A DNA stretch of 64,000 nucleotides. Source: Apostichopus japonicus (Eukaryota > Echinodermata > Holothuroidea > Aspidochirotida > Stichopodidae). Shown here one piece after another: positions 12,371 to 22,815 of the stretch (positions are counted from its first letter, which is position 1; each line of letters begins with the position of its first letter). The notes beneath the pieces were generated by a model. It was not told where the DNA came from. It saw only the letters and a list, made by a program, of their open reading frames with translations, and did not search any database. The position numbers were made by a program, and so were the translations under genes. The DNA is taken from assembly GCF_037975245.1 (NCBI RefSeq), contig NC_092567.1, positions 3,790,214-3,854,213 of the forward strand, written 5' to 3'.

Positions 12371-12760
12371 GGAAGAAGCTCCCGTTCTTCTTTTCTCTAT
12401 TCAGCTTTCCTTCTTTCTTCCCCTTCCTCTCTCTTCACCTTTTCTCCTTTTGCCAACAGACCCAAAATTTGCCGACAGCGACCAAATTATTGGGGGGGGG
12501 GGGGGTGTGACACAGTTTTTTTCCAGAGTTGTTGTAACGATTGTATGTACACAAAGTCGGCATATCTGCTAGAATATTATTATTATATTTAGGTTTTCCA
12601 TTTTATTTCTTTTCATTTTGGAAACTATGAAAGATTTATTTTACTTGAAGGTTTTTTTTTACTTAAACCCCGCGAAAAGTCGTTCCACTCAAAATACTGC
12701 TCTTCAGATACGAACAATGATTTCCCTGCCCAGTGCATTGACTTTTACAAACGGGTGGTA
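12371..12760. other. pyrimidine-rich and G-run sequence
   Basis: A CT-rich stretch (12385-12450) and a G-run at 12492-12505. An open frame at 12344-12592 runs through them and is low-complexity, so it is not called as a gene. Confidence 0.4.
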
Positions 12761-14596
12761 AACGTTTATGGTAGGCCATACGGGAAATAATTGCTGATTT
12801 AATGTCCGTACGAATTAAAATTATTACCGGTATTAATTATATTTAATACCGGCATTAATTCTCAGCCAATCACCATGCAGCTTCATATGCCAGTATTAAA
12901 TATATTAATACGGGCATTTAATAAAATTTAAAATGGGTATTAAATAGAATTAATATGGGCATTAAATAGAATTAATACGGCATTAAATAGAATTAATACG
13001 GGCATTAATAGAATTAATACGCGCATTAAGTAGAATTAAATCGGGTATTAATAGAATTAATACGGGTATTAAATAGAATTAAATCGGGTATTAAATATAA
13101 TTAATACGGGTATTAAATAGACCAATCACATCAGCAGGATTCTCACTTGTTTATCTGATCTGATCGCCGCGCCAACCTAAACAACTTACGTTCTTCGAAG
13201 AATAACAAGACGGTTCAAAGCATTGCGAACTGATAAAACATCGGACTGGGATTCAGGGTCAACATTTGTCAAAAACCTACAAGTATCGTTCGCTTCTCGA
13301 CGAAAAACAAGCAAAAATTGTTCTTTGTCTGTCATGCGTGCCATTGCGTTGTATGTTGTACCTTGCTTGCTAGCTACAAGTACAATGCTTTCACGCTGGG
13401 GATTAACACCAGCTCAGACTGAGCATGGTAACAAAATTCGCTGATGTGATTGGTCTATTTAATACCCGTATTCATTCTATTTAATGCGCGTATTAATTCT
13501 ATTTAATGCCCTTATTAATTCTATTTAATGCCCGTATCAATTCTATTTACGTGGTAGAAAAAATCGCTGATGTGATTGGTCTATTTAATACCCGTATTAA
13601 TTCTATTTAATACCCGTATTAATTCTATGTAATGCCCTTATTAATTTTATTTAATACCCGTATTAATTCTATTTAATGAGCGTATTAATAAGGGGTTAAT
13701 CAACGGTCTAGCGTGCATTTATGGCAAGCCATGTGGGACAAACACTGTATAATATATCCGCGTATTAATTGGAATTTATACGCGTATTAATTGGAATATA
13801 TACGCGTATATATTATTAGCCAATCATATGGCTTAAATATATCCGCGTATTAATTCGAATATATACACGTATTAAATAAAATACATATGGGGATTAAATC
13901 CAATATATGCACGGATTAATTAGAATATACACGAAAAAACATTTCCGCTCTTGCTGTGTACATATACCAACGATAAATGTTTTGGCGGGCTCGCGAGATC
14001 GCTTCAAAAAGCGAAACTTTATACATGTACAACACATGTATATTTGAATTAATACGCGTATATATTCGAATTAATACGCGGATATATTATGTAGTGTTTG
14101 TCCTACATGGCTTGCCATATGCGTTACTCACAGGATTAATGCACGATCGGGGGATAATGCAAGCGATGCACGAGGGCGGAGCCCGAGTGCATCCAGCGAT
14201 AGCATTAACACCCGGGGTGCATTAATCATGTGAGTAACGCACGCTAGACCGTTGATTAACCCCGTTCATTCATACACTACCATTTGTGTGGGGAAAACTC
14301 ATAAAACAAAACATTTTTGGTTACATATAACCAAAGATTTATTAAAGTGATGCCCCGTTATTTTACCGTGCGTTACTCACAGGATTAACCACGGTCAGCT
14401 GACCTGAATGGACCAATAGGATTTAGGAATCTTTACTAAGTATGAATGAATTATATTTAATACCGGCATATGAAGCTGCATTGGTGATTGGCTGAGAATT
14501 AATGCCGGTATTAAATAGAATAAATACCGGTATTAATTTTAATTCGTACGGACATTAAATCAGCAATTATTTCCCGTATGGCCTAACATAAACGTT
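12761..14596. mobile_element. fold-back element built of nested inverted repeat arrays
   Basis: The outer arms, about 12761-12900 and 14452-14596, are inverse copies of each other with few differences, from AACGTTTATG...GGCCATACGGGAAATAATTGC inward to the AGCTTCATATGCC block. Inside are tandem arrays of a 20-21-bp unit (ATTAATACGGGYATTAAATAGA) reading one way at 12895-13125 and the other way at 13450-13690. A second inverted pair lies further in: 13692-13715 (GGGGTTAATCAACGGTCTAG...) matches the inverse of 14240-14263. A third, ATGGCAAGCCATGT...AATATATCCGCG near 13721-13780, matches the inverse of 14056-14115. Long inverted arms made of short tandem units are the hallmark of FB/Galileo-type fold-back transposons (established knowledge). 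I found no target duplication and no transposase; the frame at 13223-13444 is unassigned. Confidence 0.75.
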
Positions 14597-14883
14597 GGCC
14601 GTATCAGGAAAGCCCCGGTAGAAAATAGCGCGTGTGCGCTGCTTGGATGATATATGCACGTGTCGAAAAGACTCACTGCATATATCTGTCGATCGCTGTT
14701 CGTATTCTATATTGCAATAACCTGGTTCGGACGTTTCCCAAGGTTTTCCAAGCCTGCCGCTATGCCCGGAGTTAACTCGTTGAAACATGTTCAAATTGCA
14801 GGGCTTATCTGCGGTCACAATTTTAGCTCTACCTACTGTATGCATGCTTGAAGCAAGCCCGCGTTCGTGGGAACGGGGAATTA
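14597..14883. other. anonymous sequence between fold-back element and minisatellite
   Basis: Frames are open on both strands here (14567-14911 reverse and 14654-14851 forward), but neither has a recognisable domain. The end, near 14851-14877, carries the AAGCCCGCGTTCGTGGGAAC phrase related to 7750-7835. Confidence 0.35.
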
Positions 14884-15182
14884 CATGCACCAGACAAATA
14901 CCCCCAGACAAAAACCCACGGACAATTACCCCCCCCCCCCCAAGTCAATAACTCCCCGGACGATTAACCACCCGACAATGACCCCACGTATAAATACCAC
15001 CCGGACAATCCCCCAGGACAACTACCACCCGGACAGATACCCCCCGAAAAATAACCCCCGAGGACAAAAGCCCCCCCCCCGGACAAATTCCCCACCCGGA
15101 CAACTACGTCCACGGGCGAATACCTCCTAGACAAATTAACCCCAGGATAAATACCCCCGGACGAATATCCTCTGGACATATG
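14884..15182 (-). repeat. GC-rich ~15-bp minisatellite, CCCCGGACAANTACC sense
   Basis: About twenty degenerate units of CCCCCGGACAAATAC type, with units 14-16 bp long and C-runs of up to 14. The inverse sense (GGGGGTATTTGTCC) appears at 15925-16202 and again at 31500-31690. Because the period is near 15 bp, five codons, reading frames stay open in several phases and give Pro/Gly/Arg-rich spurious proteins. Confidence 0.85.
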
Positions 15183-15924
15183 CCGATAACTATAGGGGAC
15201 GGATGCAGCGACGGATACGCAGGTCTTTTTTAGAGTTTAGTTTCCCGAGAGCCTCAACATATACCCTGGTCTCTCGGGCAACTGCAAGCGCATATTTAAA
15301 ATTGGATCAGGGTGCCGGTTAAACCAGTGAGTTGTTATGGAAAAAATCCTTGGTTAAACTGGCACCACTAGGGTCGTCGTGTGCCCTGGGACTTTCAAAC
15401 TCCTCCCGACTTTTTAAAAAGATTCGAGTTTTCAATATATAAGCCTCCAAAACTCCTGGATAGTGCTTGAAAACGGAACGAGCCCCGGACAAGATAGGTG
15501 GGGACGGCGGTTGAAGAAGCATAGCATGAGGGAGGGGGGTGGGGTGGGGCATCGGTCACTGATGGAAGTAACTAATAATTTACTATTAGTTCTAGTGACA
15601 CTATTCTGTATTATTAATCTCCGAACAATTCCGGCTTATTGCGACTTACCATTTTTAAGTTTTCTTCTGAGTAATTTAACCTGATGATTTGTTATGTTAT
15701 GTTATGTTAGTTTTTGTATAGCGCTTGATATGGCACTATCAAATTTGGTTATATCAGAATAATATTCTATATATCAGAATAAGAAAATTTGCTTTCATGG
15801 CCCTAATATAGGCTTTCGTACTACGGGGTTCACCAGCTAAAGGTCCGCTTGGTTCACGGGCTCGGGCGGGGGGGGGGGGGGAGGGGACATGGGCGTATTC
15901 AGGTTTAGAAAGGGTAGTAACCTG
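15183..15924. other. spacer between inverted minisatellites
   Basis: A short hairpin, CCCGAGAG at 15244-15251 with CTCTCGGG at 15272-15279, a TTATG pentamer run at 15688-15708 and a G-run at 15868-15880. The open frames 15319-15552 (reverse) and 15463-15684 (forward) overlap each other and lack domains. Confidence 0.4.
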
Positions 15925-16202
15925 GGTGAGGTATATTTTCGCGGGTGGAGTTTTCCCAGAGGTAATATCCGGGGGTAACATATTGTCCTCGGGGTAATTG
16001 TCAAGGGGGTACATGTCCGGGGGTATTTGTCCTCTTGAGTGTATGTCCGAAGGGTAGTTGCCCCGGGGGTAGTTGTCCTCGGAGGTATTCGTCCTCGGGG
16101 GTTTTTGTCCGGGGGGTGATTGGCAGGGGGTACTTGTCCCGGGGTATGAGTCCGAGGGGTATATGTCCGGGGGTATTTGTCCGGGAGATTGTTGTCCGGC
16201 AA
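15925..16202 (+). repeat. GC-rich ~15-bp minisatellite, GGGGGTANTTGTCC sense
   Basis: About eighteen degenerate copies of GGGGGTATTTGTCC occur, including TGTCCGGGGGTATTTGTCC at 16013-16031 and GGGGTATATGTCCGGGGG at 16155-16172. The orientation is opposite to 14884-15182, so the two arrays could pair into a long imperfect stem around a ~740-bp loop. Confidence 0.85.
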
Positions 16203-17224
16203 CTCTTACATGTAGGAGGAAGGTTAGTATAATCTATCATCGTGTTACTATGACTTGACATGCACAATTATAACATTGAACAATAACACTGTCCAAATTT
16301 CTAAGAAGTTTCAAGAAACCTACATTTAAGTATATTATCGACATAAGTGTTGATGGAGATAAAATACACTTAAAACTTACATGTAAACAACTATGAATGA
16401 AGATATCATATCAATATAAATTATGTTTTGTGTCGTGGTTTGTCTTTCAGAACATCAATAAGGCCGTGACAAAACTACAACACGAACTAAACAGAAATAC
16501 TGTATCAGCAGCAATTGTAGACAATTACAATACTTGTTGAATTGAAATAGAACAGACCATTGTAACATCTCTTTGTTTCTGTTTGTTGACATTTTCTAGA
16601 CTAGACTAGACGAGCCTAGACTATTGCAGCCGGTCTTACAAAGATATCATAATTGCAGTTCGCACTCTATTAGGCTTAAACAATCGGCCGTTTTACCGGT
16701 TCAGATCTACCTTTCTGCTATAACTAACTGCTTGTCCATACTTTACGGTTATGATTCCGTAACAATACTGTTGACGATATGACCAATGCTCATTTCCCAT
16801 TAAACTCAAGAAACACGTATCTAGTTTGAATAACCACGATAATTATTTTATTCATCAGAGACTACCATAGCCTGTAGCATAGTTGGATCCATGATAATTT
16901 ACTTGATCCAAGCGAAGGATGAAAACTTTCTCCCGAGCATTATTTTTATTTAATGAGTAAGAACATTCTAGGCCTGAGTCGGATACCCGGATACCCGACC
17001 GAACATTCGTGTACCCGAATCGAAAACACGAAAAACGGGTACCCGTTTTCTGTGGGGGGGGGGGTCTCGTAACTGCTACGCGAGTGCTTTCATTATTTCA
17101 TATTTTTGATTAATCAAGACACGCGAATACGTAAGACTATTTTAATGAAATAACTTTCTTGTAGTGTAGATGGCTGTTTTAATTGCTTACTATTTCTAGT
17201 TTTAGCCATTCGTAATGGTTCTTT
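16203..17224. other. anonymous sequence, no gene seen
   Basis: A TCTAGACTAGACTAGACGAGCC direct repeat near 16597-16622, an ATACCCGGATACCCGACC motif at 16983-17000 and a G-run at 17056-17066. No exon was recognised. Confidence 0.35.
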
Positions 17225-17745
17225 TTCGTGTGTGGATAAAATCACAACACCGAAAACGAAAATATGATACCGGTGAAAACTACTCAAGATTGAAATCTTT
17301 AATCCATCGCAATACTATGTTACCTCTTCAAAACATAGCACATATCTTCCAAACGATTGCCGATTTCCAGGTAATTGAAAGTTGTAAATAAGGCTACGAT
17401 TTTGTGTGTGTGTGTAAAAAAAACGATGGTTAAGGCAAGATGTTTCCCATTGAATTAGTTTGGTGTTTGGCTAGTTTGTGGTCGAAGATAGTAGTAATAA
17501 TGAAAGAATTCCATGGATATTTTAGTTCCAGCTAACTGCCTTAAAATTTAAGCGAATAAGCAGATGGTGAAGGCTAGATTTCCCCATTAGTGTAGACTTA
17601 GTGTGGTGTTAGGCAACCGTGTGGCCGAAGATAGCAGCAACAACGAAATAATTCGGTGAATATTTTAGTGCAAGCTAACCGCGACACAATTTGAGCGAAT
17701 AAACAGATGGTTAGGCTAGATTTCTATGTTGACTCTTTGTGATTT
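17225..17745 (-). repeat. inverted copy of the 8840-9545 repeat
   Basis: Reading the reverse strand reproduces the order seen at 8840-9545: tandem GGGAAATCTAGCCTAACCATC units with CGAATA and GGTGGTC-like blocks, then the tail ending at TTTTATCCACACACGAAAAA (inverse at 17226-17246). At least three units are visible (17426-17520, 17560-17640, 17660-17735). Confidence 0.65.
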
Positions 17746-18974
17746 TAGCCTACCATGTATTTGGAGATTTGTAGGGATTTTACGAAAACATAGTTTGTCG
17801 AGTGCACGTGTCTTTGATGTCATCAAGCAGCTAGCTCTGGTAGTTCATAGCAAGTACTTTCCTCTCATAGTTAAAGCTACTGTATACGTTCGTGCATATG
17901 TAAATATTGGAATTCTCAAAATTGCTATTTTTTTTTTATTCATTTATATATAGAAGGAAATAATGGCAAGGAAATTTAAGGGATGTTAAGATGGATCGTA
18001 GACGCATCTCTTCTTGAGATTGTCCCCATCTGCATGAAAACGCGCCCCACAACCCTACGCCCACCCCTCTAATCGCTTCCCGGTGAGTTACGAAACTTAA
18101 TTAATTACCTTCGCCCATAGTACCAAGACCTTGACAAATTCCGGCAACGCACCACTTCATCGATAACAAGTGATCGGGTAGTGTATTAGTGACGTCTAGA
18201 GATCGTGCACTGACCTACATGGAGTGTGACCACTTCCGATTTTGCAATTTCCCAAGATCAGGTCCCGAAAAATTCCAAGGGCACTGTACTGTATGGACAT
18301 CTAGCAATATCTAGCGATAGGGATGAAAATCCCAAGATCTTCCCTTAACTGAAGGCAGATAGAGAATCGAACCTTTCAGTGTGTAATGAACTTGAAACTG
18401 TGCGTCTTTGGAAATGAAAAGAACGTGGGACATTGCACAATAAACAGATAAAAGTTATTTATTTCAGTCTCATTTAAATTATTCAAATTTGTAAAGCAAA
18501 TAGCAGATATCACATCATATCAGTGAGTATGAACAGAAAATGGCGTTCCAGGATGAACAACCTCCAAATTGTCTATATGTGTGTAGTCATAGGAGCCCTA
18601 TTTCATTGGGGAGGGGGGCTGTTACGACTTGCCCGAAAATTATAATCATTTTTTTTTCCGTGCAACATGTTCATTTACATATCATATAGGCATGCATCGG
18701 TTTTTACACCGCATGCCATTTACATACAATCATTTGCCATGTTATTACCCAAATGGCAAATTAGTCGGGCAAGCTAAGAACTTTATTTTAATTACCAAGG
18801 AGAGTTTTTTTAATCTATTGATTTTCTTTAGCTGCATCATTGCAATTTATTTTCCTTTCAGTAGGTGCCCGAAAAAGTCTCAGCATATTGCCAAAATTTT
18901 CACAAAAATATTTGCAGCCCCCCCCCCCCCCGCCAAGTTTAATAGCAGCCGTTAGGTTTTAATATTTGTAGACC
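17746..18974. other. anonymous sequence, no gene seen
   Basis: Open frames 17726-17953 and 18629-18955 have no recognised domain. A C-run lies near 18918-18931. Confidence 0.35.
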
Positions 18975-19562
18975 AATTAATTTAATTACTTAAATTAATT
19001 GTCTGAATTTTCGAAATTCCCTGACAAACATTCTTTATCATACTTCCCCCTATACTCGTGCAATTTTGACCAGTCTGTTAGGGGTTGAAGAAGGTTCATC
19101 TATATTGGTTGTCCATAGATGGAATTCTGTGCAACATTATGGGTATGTTTTGAAATGAATTTATTCACGAGAAATATTTTCAAACTCTGAACAAATAATG
19201 GGCTTACAACCTTGAAAAGTGGGGCTGACGGGTATTGTGGGCCGCAACGTAGAATCACCTTCAATATCAATGATTCACAGGAGATGCGATGAGGTCGAAC
19301 ATGATGTGTGACTGGTGACAATCTTCAAATAGGTTATGGATGAAAACAAAAATCTATTGGGAAATACTTGGTTCTCAGACAAAAGTGTACATCTGGTTGG
19401 TCATTTTCAAGCCCGAGAAGTGCCATTTCCGGTGATCTGTGGGGGGGGGGGGGGTATCAAAACCAGAAATGTTCTTGTACGCTGCGCTCCAACTGAAAGT
19501 GGCGCTCCGCTTGGATAGTAAGTCGCGCCCCCCGGGTTAGAAAATCCTGGTTACGCGCCGGA
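18975..19562 (-). repeat. dispersed GCGGAGCGCC repeat, reverse copy
   Basis: The reverse strand reads from CGGCGCGTAACCAGGATTTTC (19562 down) through CTATCCAAGCGGAGCGCCAC, a C-run, AAATGGCACTTCTCGGGCTTG, the block ATGTGTGACTGGTGACAATC seen at 19298-19317, and on to GGTCAAAATTGCACGAGTA. The same order appears forward at 20818-21385. No transposase or RT domain is present. The GCGCGTAGCCAGGATTT phrase resembles ends of non-autonomous transposons in marine invertebrates, but I cannot name the family. Confidence 0.75.
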
Positions 19563-19564
19563 TA

Positions 19565-19677
19565 ATAACGTCTACAATTTGTTTAGACGTCTGTAGACAA
19601 GATGGTAGACAATACAGTTGAAAACATTCAATACAAAAAAAAATAATGATCTTTTCTTGTATTTACGCGTTGACCGC
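19565..19677 (+). repeat. short copy of the 2-kb repeat start
   Basis: AACGTCTACAATTTGTTTAG... to TTTACGCGTTGACCG matches 31768-31874 nearly base for base and then stops. It shows that this 5' end (with a GTCTACA/TGTAGAC inverted pair) belongs to a dispersed family. Confidence 0.75.
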
Positions 19678-20817
19678 AGGGACGCCGCTAAAGAGAGGGG
19701 GTGGGTTGTCTCACCACCCAAGCTTGGTAAAAATGACGATAGTTAGAAACTTTGAGTATGACTGTCGGAATTTCCGACTGTCGCACTCTAAATCACCTAG
19801 GCCTATTCATATATTCCTGTGATTGTGAATGACCTAAAATTTGAAAAAGTTAGGTCAAAATTTTCCTTTAATCAGTCATATTTACCACGTTTTATTTGCC
19901 ACTTTGAGAAATTGTATCTCGCGATCCTTGTGCACCATGCAAAACTTCGTATGATTTTGAATACATTAAATATAATGCCTAAAGAACTACAACGTTCGCC
20001 AGCTTCAATTCGGTTTATTTATGTACTAATTTTGTTATTGGGTGGGTTGACCCTGTTCGCTAGCTTCAAGTAAGTTCAGTATGTATATCAGATACGTAGC
20101 CAGGGAGGGAGGGTGGGGGGGGGCGGTGGCAGTGGGAGCAACTGCTTTTCAGTGTCGAAAAAAATGTTAAATACTGTTTGTTATTTGGCATGGTATTTTG
20201 TCAGTGCTCTTTTGATCTTGAATTCTCGTCAGCTCCGTTAACTCGATTATAATCGTAGTAACATTCAGGCCTACTGATTCAGCTACTTAGTTTGGCAGAT
20301 GCAATTAGCTAAATTTAGCCAGTAGCCTATTACCTATTACCAGCCAACAGTTGGCCACTACGTAATAAAATACACATAGCCTAAATAACCGCACTCGATG
20401 AAGAGTCACGAACCGTATGCACAACGACGACGACAACGTGCGTTCTCATCCTTTCTATGATTCGTCCTAAGTTGTTGCACGAACAGCTTGTTATGAAGCT
20501 AAGCTAGCAATCGTACGTGATACGCACTTCCTATAAATAATTATTACACTGCTAAATACGAGAGTTATATTATCTATCAGTTAAGTTCGTAAAATGTATT
20601 ACATTCCAGACATTGGACAATAAACAAGAATCATCCTACTGGAAAATTGTAAAAAAGCACTATGTTTGTTTTTCTGAAAGAATAATTCAAACCGGTAACA
20701 AAATCTGTTGATAATATGATATCATATGATCATGATGAAATTGGCAAAACATTGCTCCAGATCGCATCTAAGGACCTTCAATTGCTCAAAACAGGACACC
20801 CCCTCCTCTTAGACCCC
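19678..20817. other. anonymous sequence, no gene seen
   Basis: G-rich run near 20107-20130. The open frame 19819-20073 has no recognised domain. Around 20755-20810 is an inverse phrase of the 12091-12370 repeat. Confidence 0.35.
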
Positions 20818-21385
20818 AGGCGCGTATCCAGGATTTTCAAACCCGGGGGGCGCGAAGTACTATCTAAGCGGAGCGCCACCATCGGTTGGCGCGGAGCGTA
20901 CAAGAAAATTTCTGGTTTTGATACCCCCCAGATCACCGGAAATGGCACTTATCGGGCTTGAAAATGACCAACCAGATGTACACTTTTGCCTGATAACCAA
21001 GTATTTCCCAAAAGTTTTTTTTCCATCCATAACCTTTTTGAAGATTGTCACCAGTCACACACCATGTTCGACCTCATTGCATGTCCTATGGATCATTGCT
21101 TTTGTAGGTGGTTCTACGTCACGGCCCACAATATCCGAAAGCCCCACTTTTCAAGGTGTTAAGCCCATTATTTGTTGAGAATTTGAAAATTCAAATTTCT
21201 CGTGAATAAAATCACTACAAAACATACCCATAATGTTGCACAAAATTCAATCTATGGACAACCAATATAGAAAAACCTCCTTGAACCCCTAACAGACAGG
21301 TCAAAATTGCACGAGTAGAGGAAAGTATGATGAAGAATGTTGGTTAGGAAATTTTCGAAAATTCCGACACAGTTAATTTATTGGT
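20818..21385 (+). repeat. dispersed GCGGAGCGCC repeat, forward copy
   Basis: Forward counterpart of 18975-19562, beginning CAGGCGCGTATCCAGGATTT and passing through CTAAGCGGAGCGCCACCATC, AAATGGCACTTATCGGGCTTG, ACCATGTTCGACCTC, CCATAATGTTGCAC and GGTCAAAATTGCACGAGTA. The two copies form an inverted pair about 1.25 kb apart. Confidence 0.75.
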
Positions 21386-21485
21386 GTAGAAATATTGCAA
21401 CCTCTTATAATGGCTATTATAAAACTTGGTTGAAGGAAACGAAAAATAGCAGATATTTCCGATAACAGGTATATCGAAACCGAAC

Positions 21486-21922
21486 ACTACACACATAGGC
21501 GTAGGTCCCGTAGGAAGCGGGGCCGCAGCCCCCACCCCCCCCCGCAACCAAATTTTTCCCAAAAATAAATAGCAATGAATAGCTTAAAAATGATCTCCTT
21601 GGTAATTAAAATAAAGGTCTAAGATTGGCCGACATTACTACTGTAAAAGAGAATTTTGACATAAATGGATCTGTATGCTTTTTCTCAATCTACATAAGAC
21701 ATTTGGTTGTTTACATTAGCATCCGGCGGTATAATGTGCGACTTTCATGGACCGTAAGGTACACTATGCCATGCAATGTAATAACCGATGCTTGCTTATA
21801 TGATATTGGCATCGGTATGCTAAACGCGCGCTTCGCGCGCGAAAAATTTGGGCTTTTTTTCGGGCAAGTCATTACAGCCCCCAAATCCAATTGGGCTCCT
21901 ACGCCTTTGACTACACACATAG
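21486..21922. mobile_element. 411-bp insertion flanked by a 13-bp direct repeat
   Basis: ACTACACACATAG occurs at 21486-21498 and again at 21910-21922, exactly bracketing 21499-21909. The insert starts GCGTAGG and ends with CCTACGCC plus TTTG, so there is a short inverted terminus (GGCGTAGG counting the last duplication base). It has an internal C-run and a GCGCGC-rich palindrome at 21827-21840. A 13-bp duplication is longer than usual for cut-and-paste elements and would suit a target-primed insertion, whereas the inverted ends suggest a DNA element. The class is unresolved. Confidence 0.65.
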
Positions 21923-22009
21923 ACAGTTTTTGAGGCTGTTCATCGTGGAACATGCATGCTTTGCTCACTGATATGATGTTATATATGCTCTTCGCTTTAC
22001 AAATTCGAC

Positions 22010-22245
22010 AGGCGTGTAGCGAGTAATTGCCAAGGGAGGGGCGAAGCCTGTAGGCAAAATATCTAAGCGAAGCGCCACCATGAGTTGGCGCGAAGCGAAC
22101 ATTAAAAATTTGGCTGAAAATGCCTCCCAGATCGCTGGAAATGACACTTTCCAGGCCTTGTAAGTTGCATCTAAGCATTGTATATTTTGAAATTACTAGC
22201 GATGTCATAAAGAAAATTTGCTCGGGGGGGGGGGGGCGGTCGCCC
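22010..22245 (+). repeat. GCGGAGCGCC-related repeat, second subfamily, forward
   Basis: From GGCGTGTAGCGAGTAATTGCC through CTAAGCGAAGCGCCACCATGA, TGCCTCCCAGATCGCTGGAA, TTTGAAATTACTAGCGATGTC to a G-run and GGTCGCCCCC. The inverse of the whole block is at 61512-61795. A 165-codon reverse frame across 21711-22208 runs through this repeat and the neighbouring insertion and is not treated as a gene. Confidence 0.75.
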
Positions 22246-22544
22246 CCTTCCCGAAATGCGTCATGTTCTTGAACTCGACTCGGTCGAGTTCAAGACCAGC
22301 CACAGTTGGTTCCATATAGCACAATTGTACAATTGTTTAAGGCGTCCATACACACACACGCGTTATGATAGACCATATATAGTATTTATAGAGATACATT
22401 AGTGAGAGAGGAAAAATAGAAACGTCAAAAATGGAGTTGTCGGTGTAAGGGATAGAGTAAGGCGCACACCCCCTCCGTAATCCTTGATCTGTCACTGGCT
22501 ACCCTGTGTATATAATAGGGATCAGCGTTTTAACTATGACTGTT
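22246..22544. other. anonymous sequence, no gene seen
   Basis: No feature beyond the short inverted phrase GAACTCGACTCGGTCGAGTTC at 22271-22291, a palindrome that could form a small cruciform. Confidence 0.4.
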
Positions 22545-22815
22545 CCTCTTTCTCTTCCCGAGGCCTTGGCTATCTTCTACTCCCTCCTTTTCTCCTTTTT
22601 CTCTCTTTTGTCTTTTTCTTTTCCCTTCCTTCCTCTCCTCCTTTTCTTTTTTCCCCCTCCTTTTCCCTTTTTTCTTCTCTTTTTTTCTCTCCTCTTTTCC
22701 TTACCCGGGGGGCGCGCGCCCCCAACGCCCCCCCTGGATACGCACCTGGACCCCTCCCCCATATCAATCGCAAAATGTGCATCCCCTTGCAAATTCCTGG
22801 CTACGTCGCTGGTAT
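22545..22815. repeat. polypyrimidine tract in a GCGCGC/CCTGGCTACG repeat
   Basis: From 22545 to 22702 the forward strand is almost entirely C and T, then passes through GGGGGGCGCGCGCCCCC (22707-22723) and C-runs to CAAATTCCTGGCTACGTCGC at 22790-22809. The last phrase is the inverse of the GCG(C)GTAGCCAGGAATTTG ends seen in other repeats here. Overlapping open frames on both strands across this tract are low-complexity and not called. Confidence 0.75.

Noticed and set aside
14867-16267. Overlapping Pro/Gly/Arg-rich frames on both strands
   Set aside because: They come from the 15-bp minisatellites, whose period keeps all phases open. There is no single preferred strand and no domain.
21711-22208. 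165-codon reverse frame
   Set aside because: It crosses the edge of the 13-bp-flanked insertion and a dispersed repeat, begins at a non-ATG codon and has no domain.
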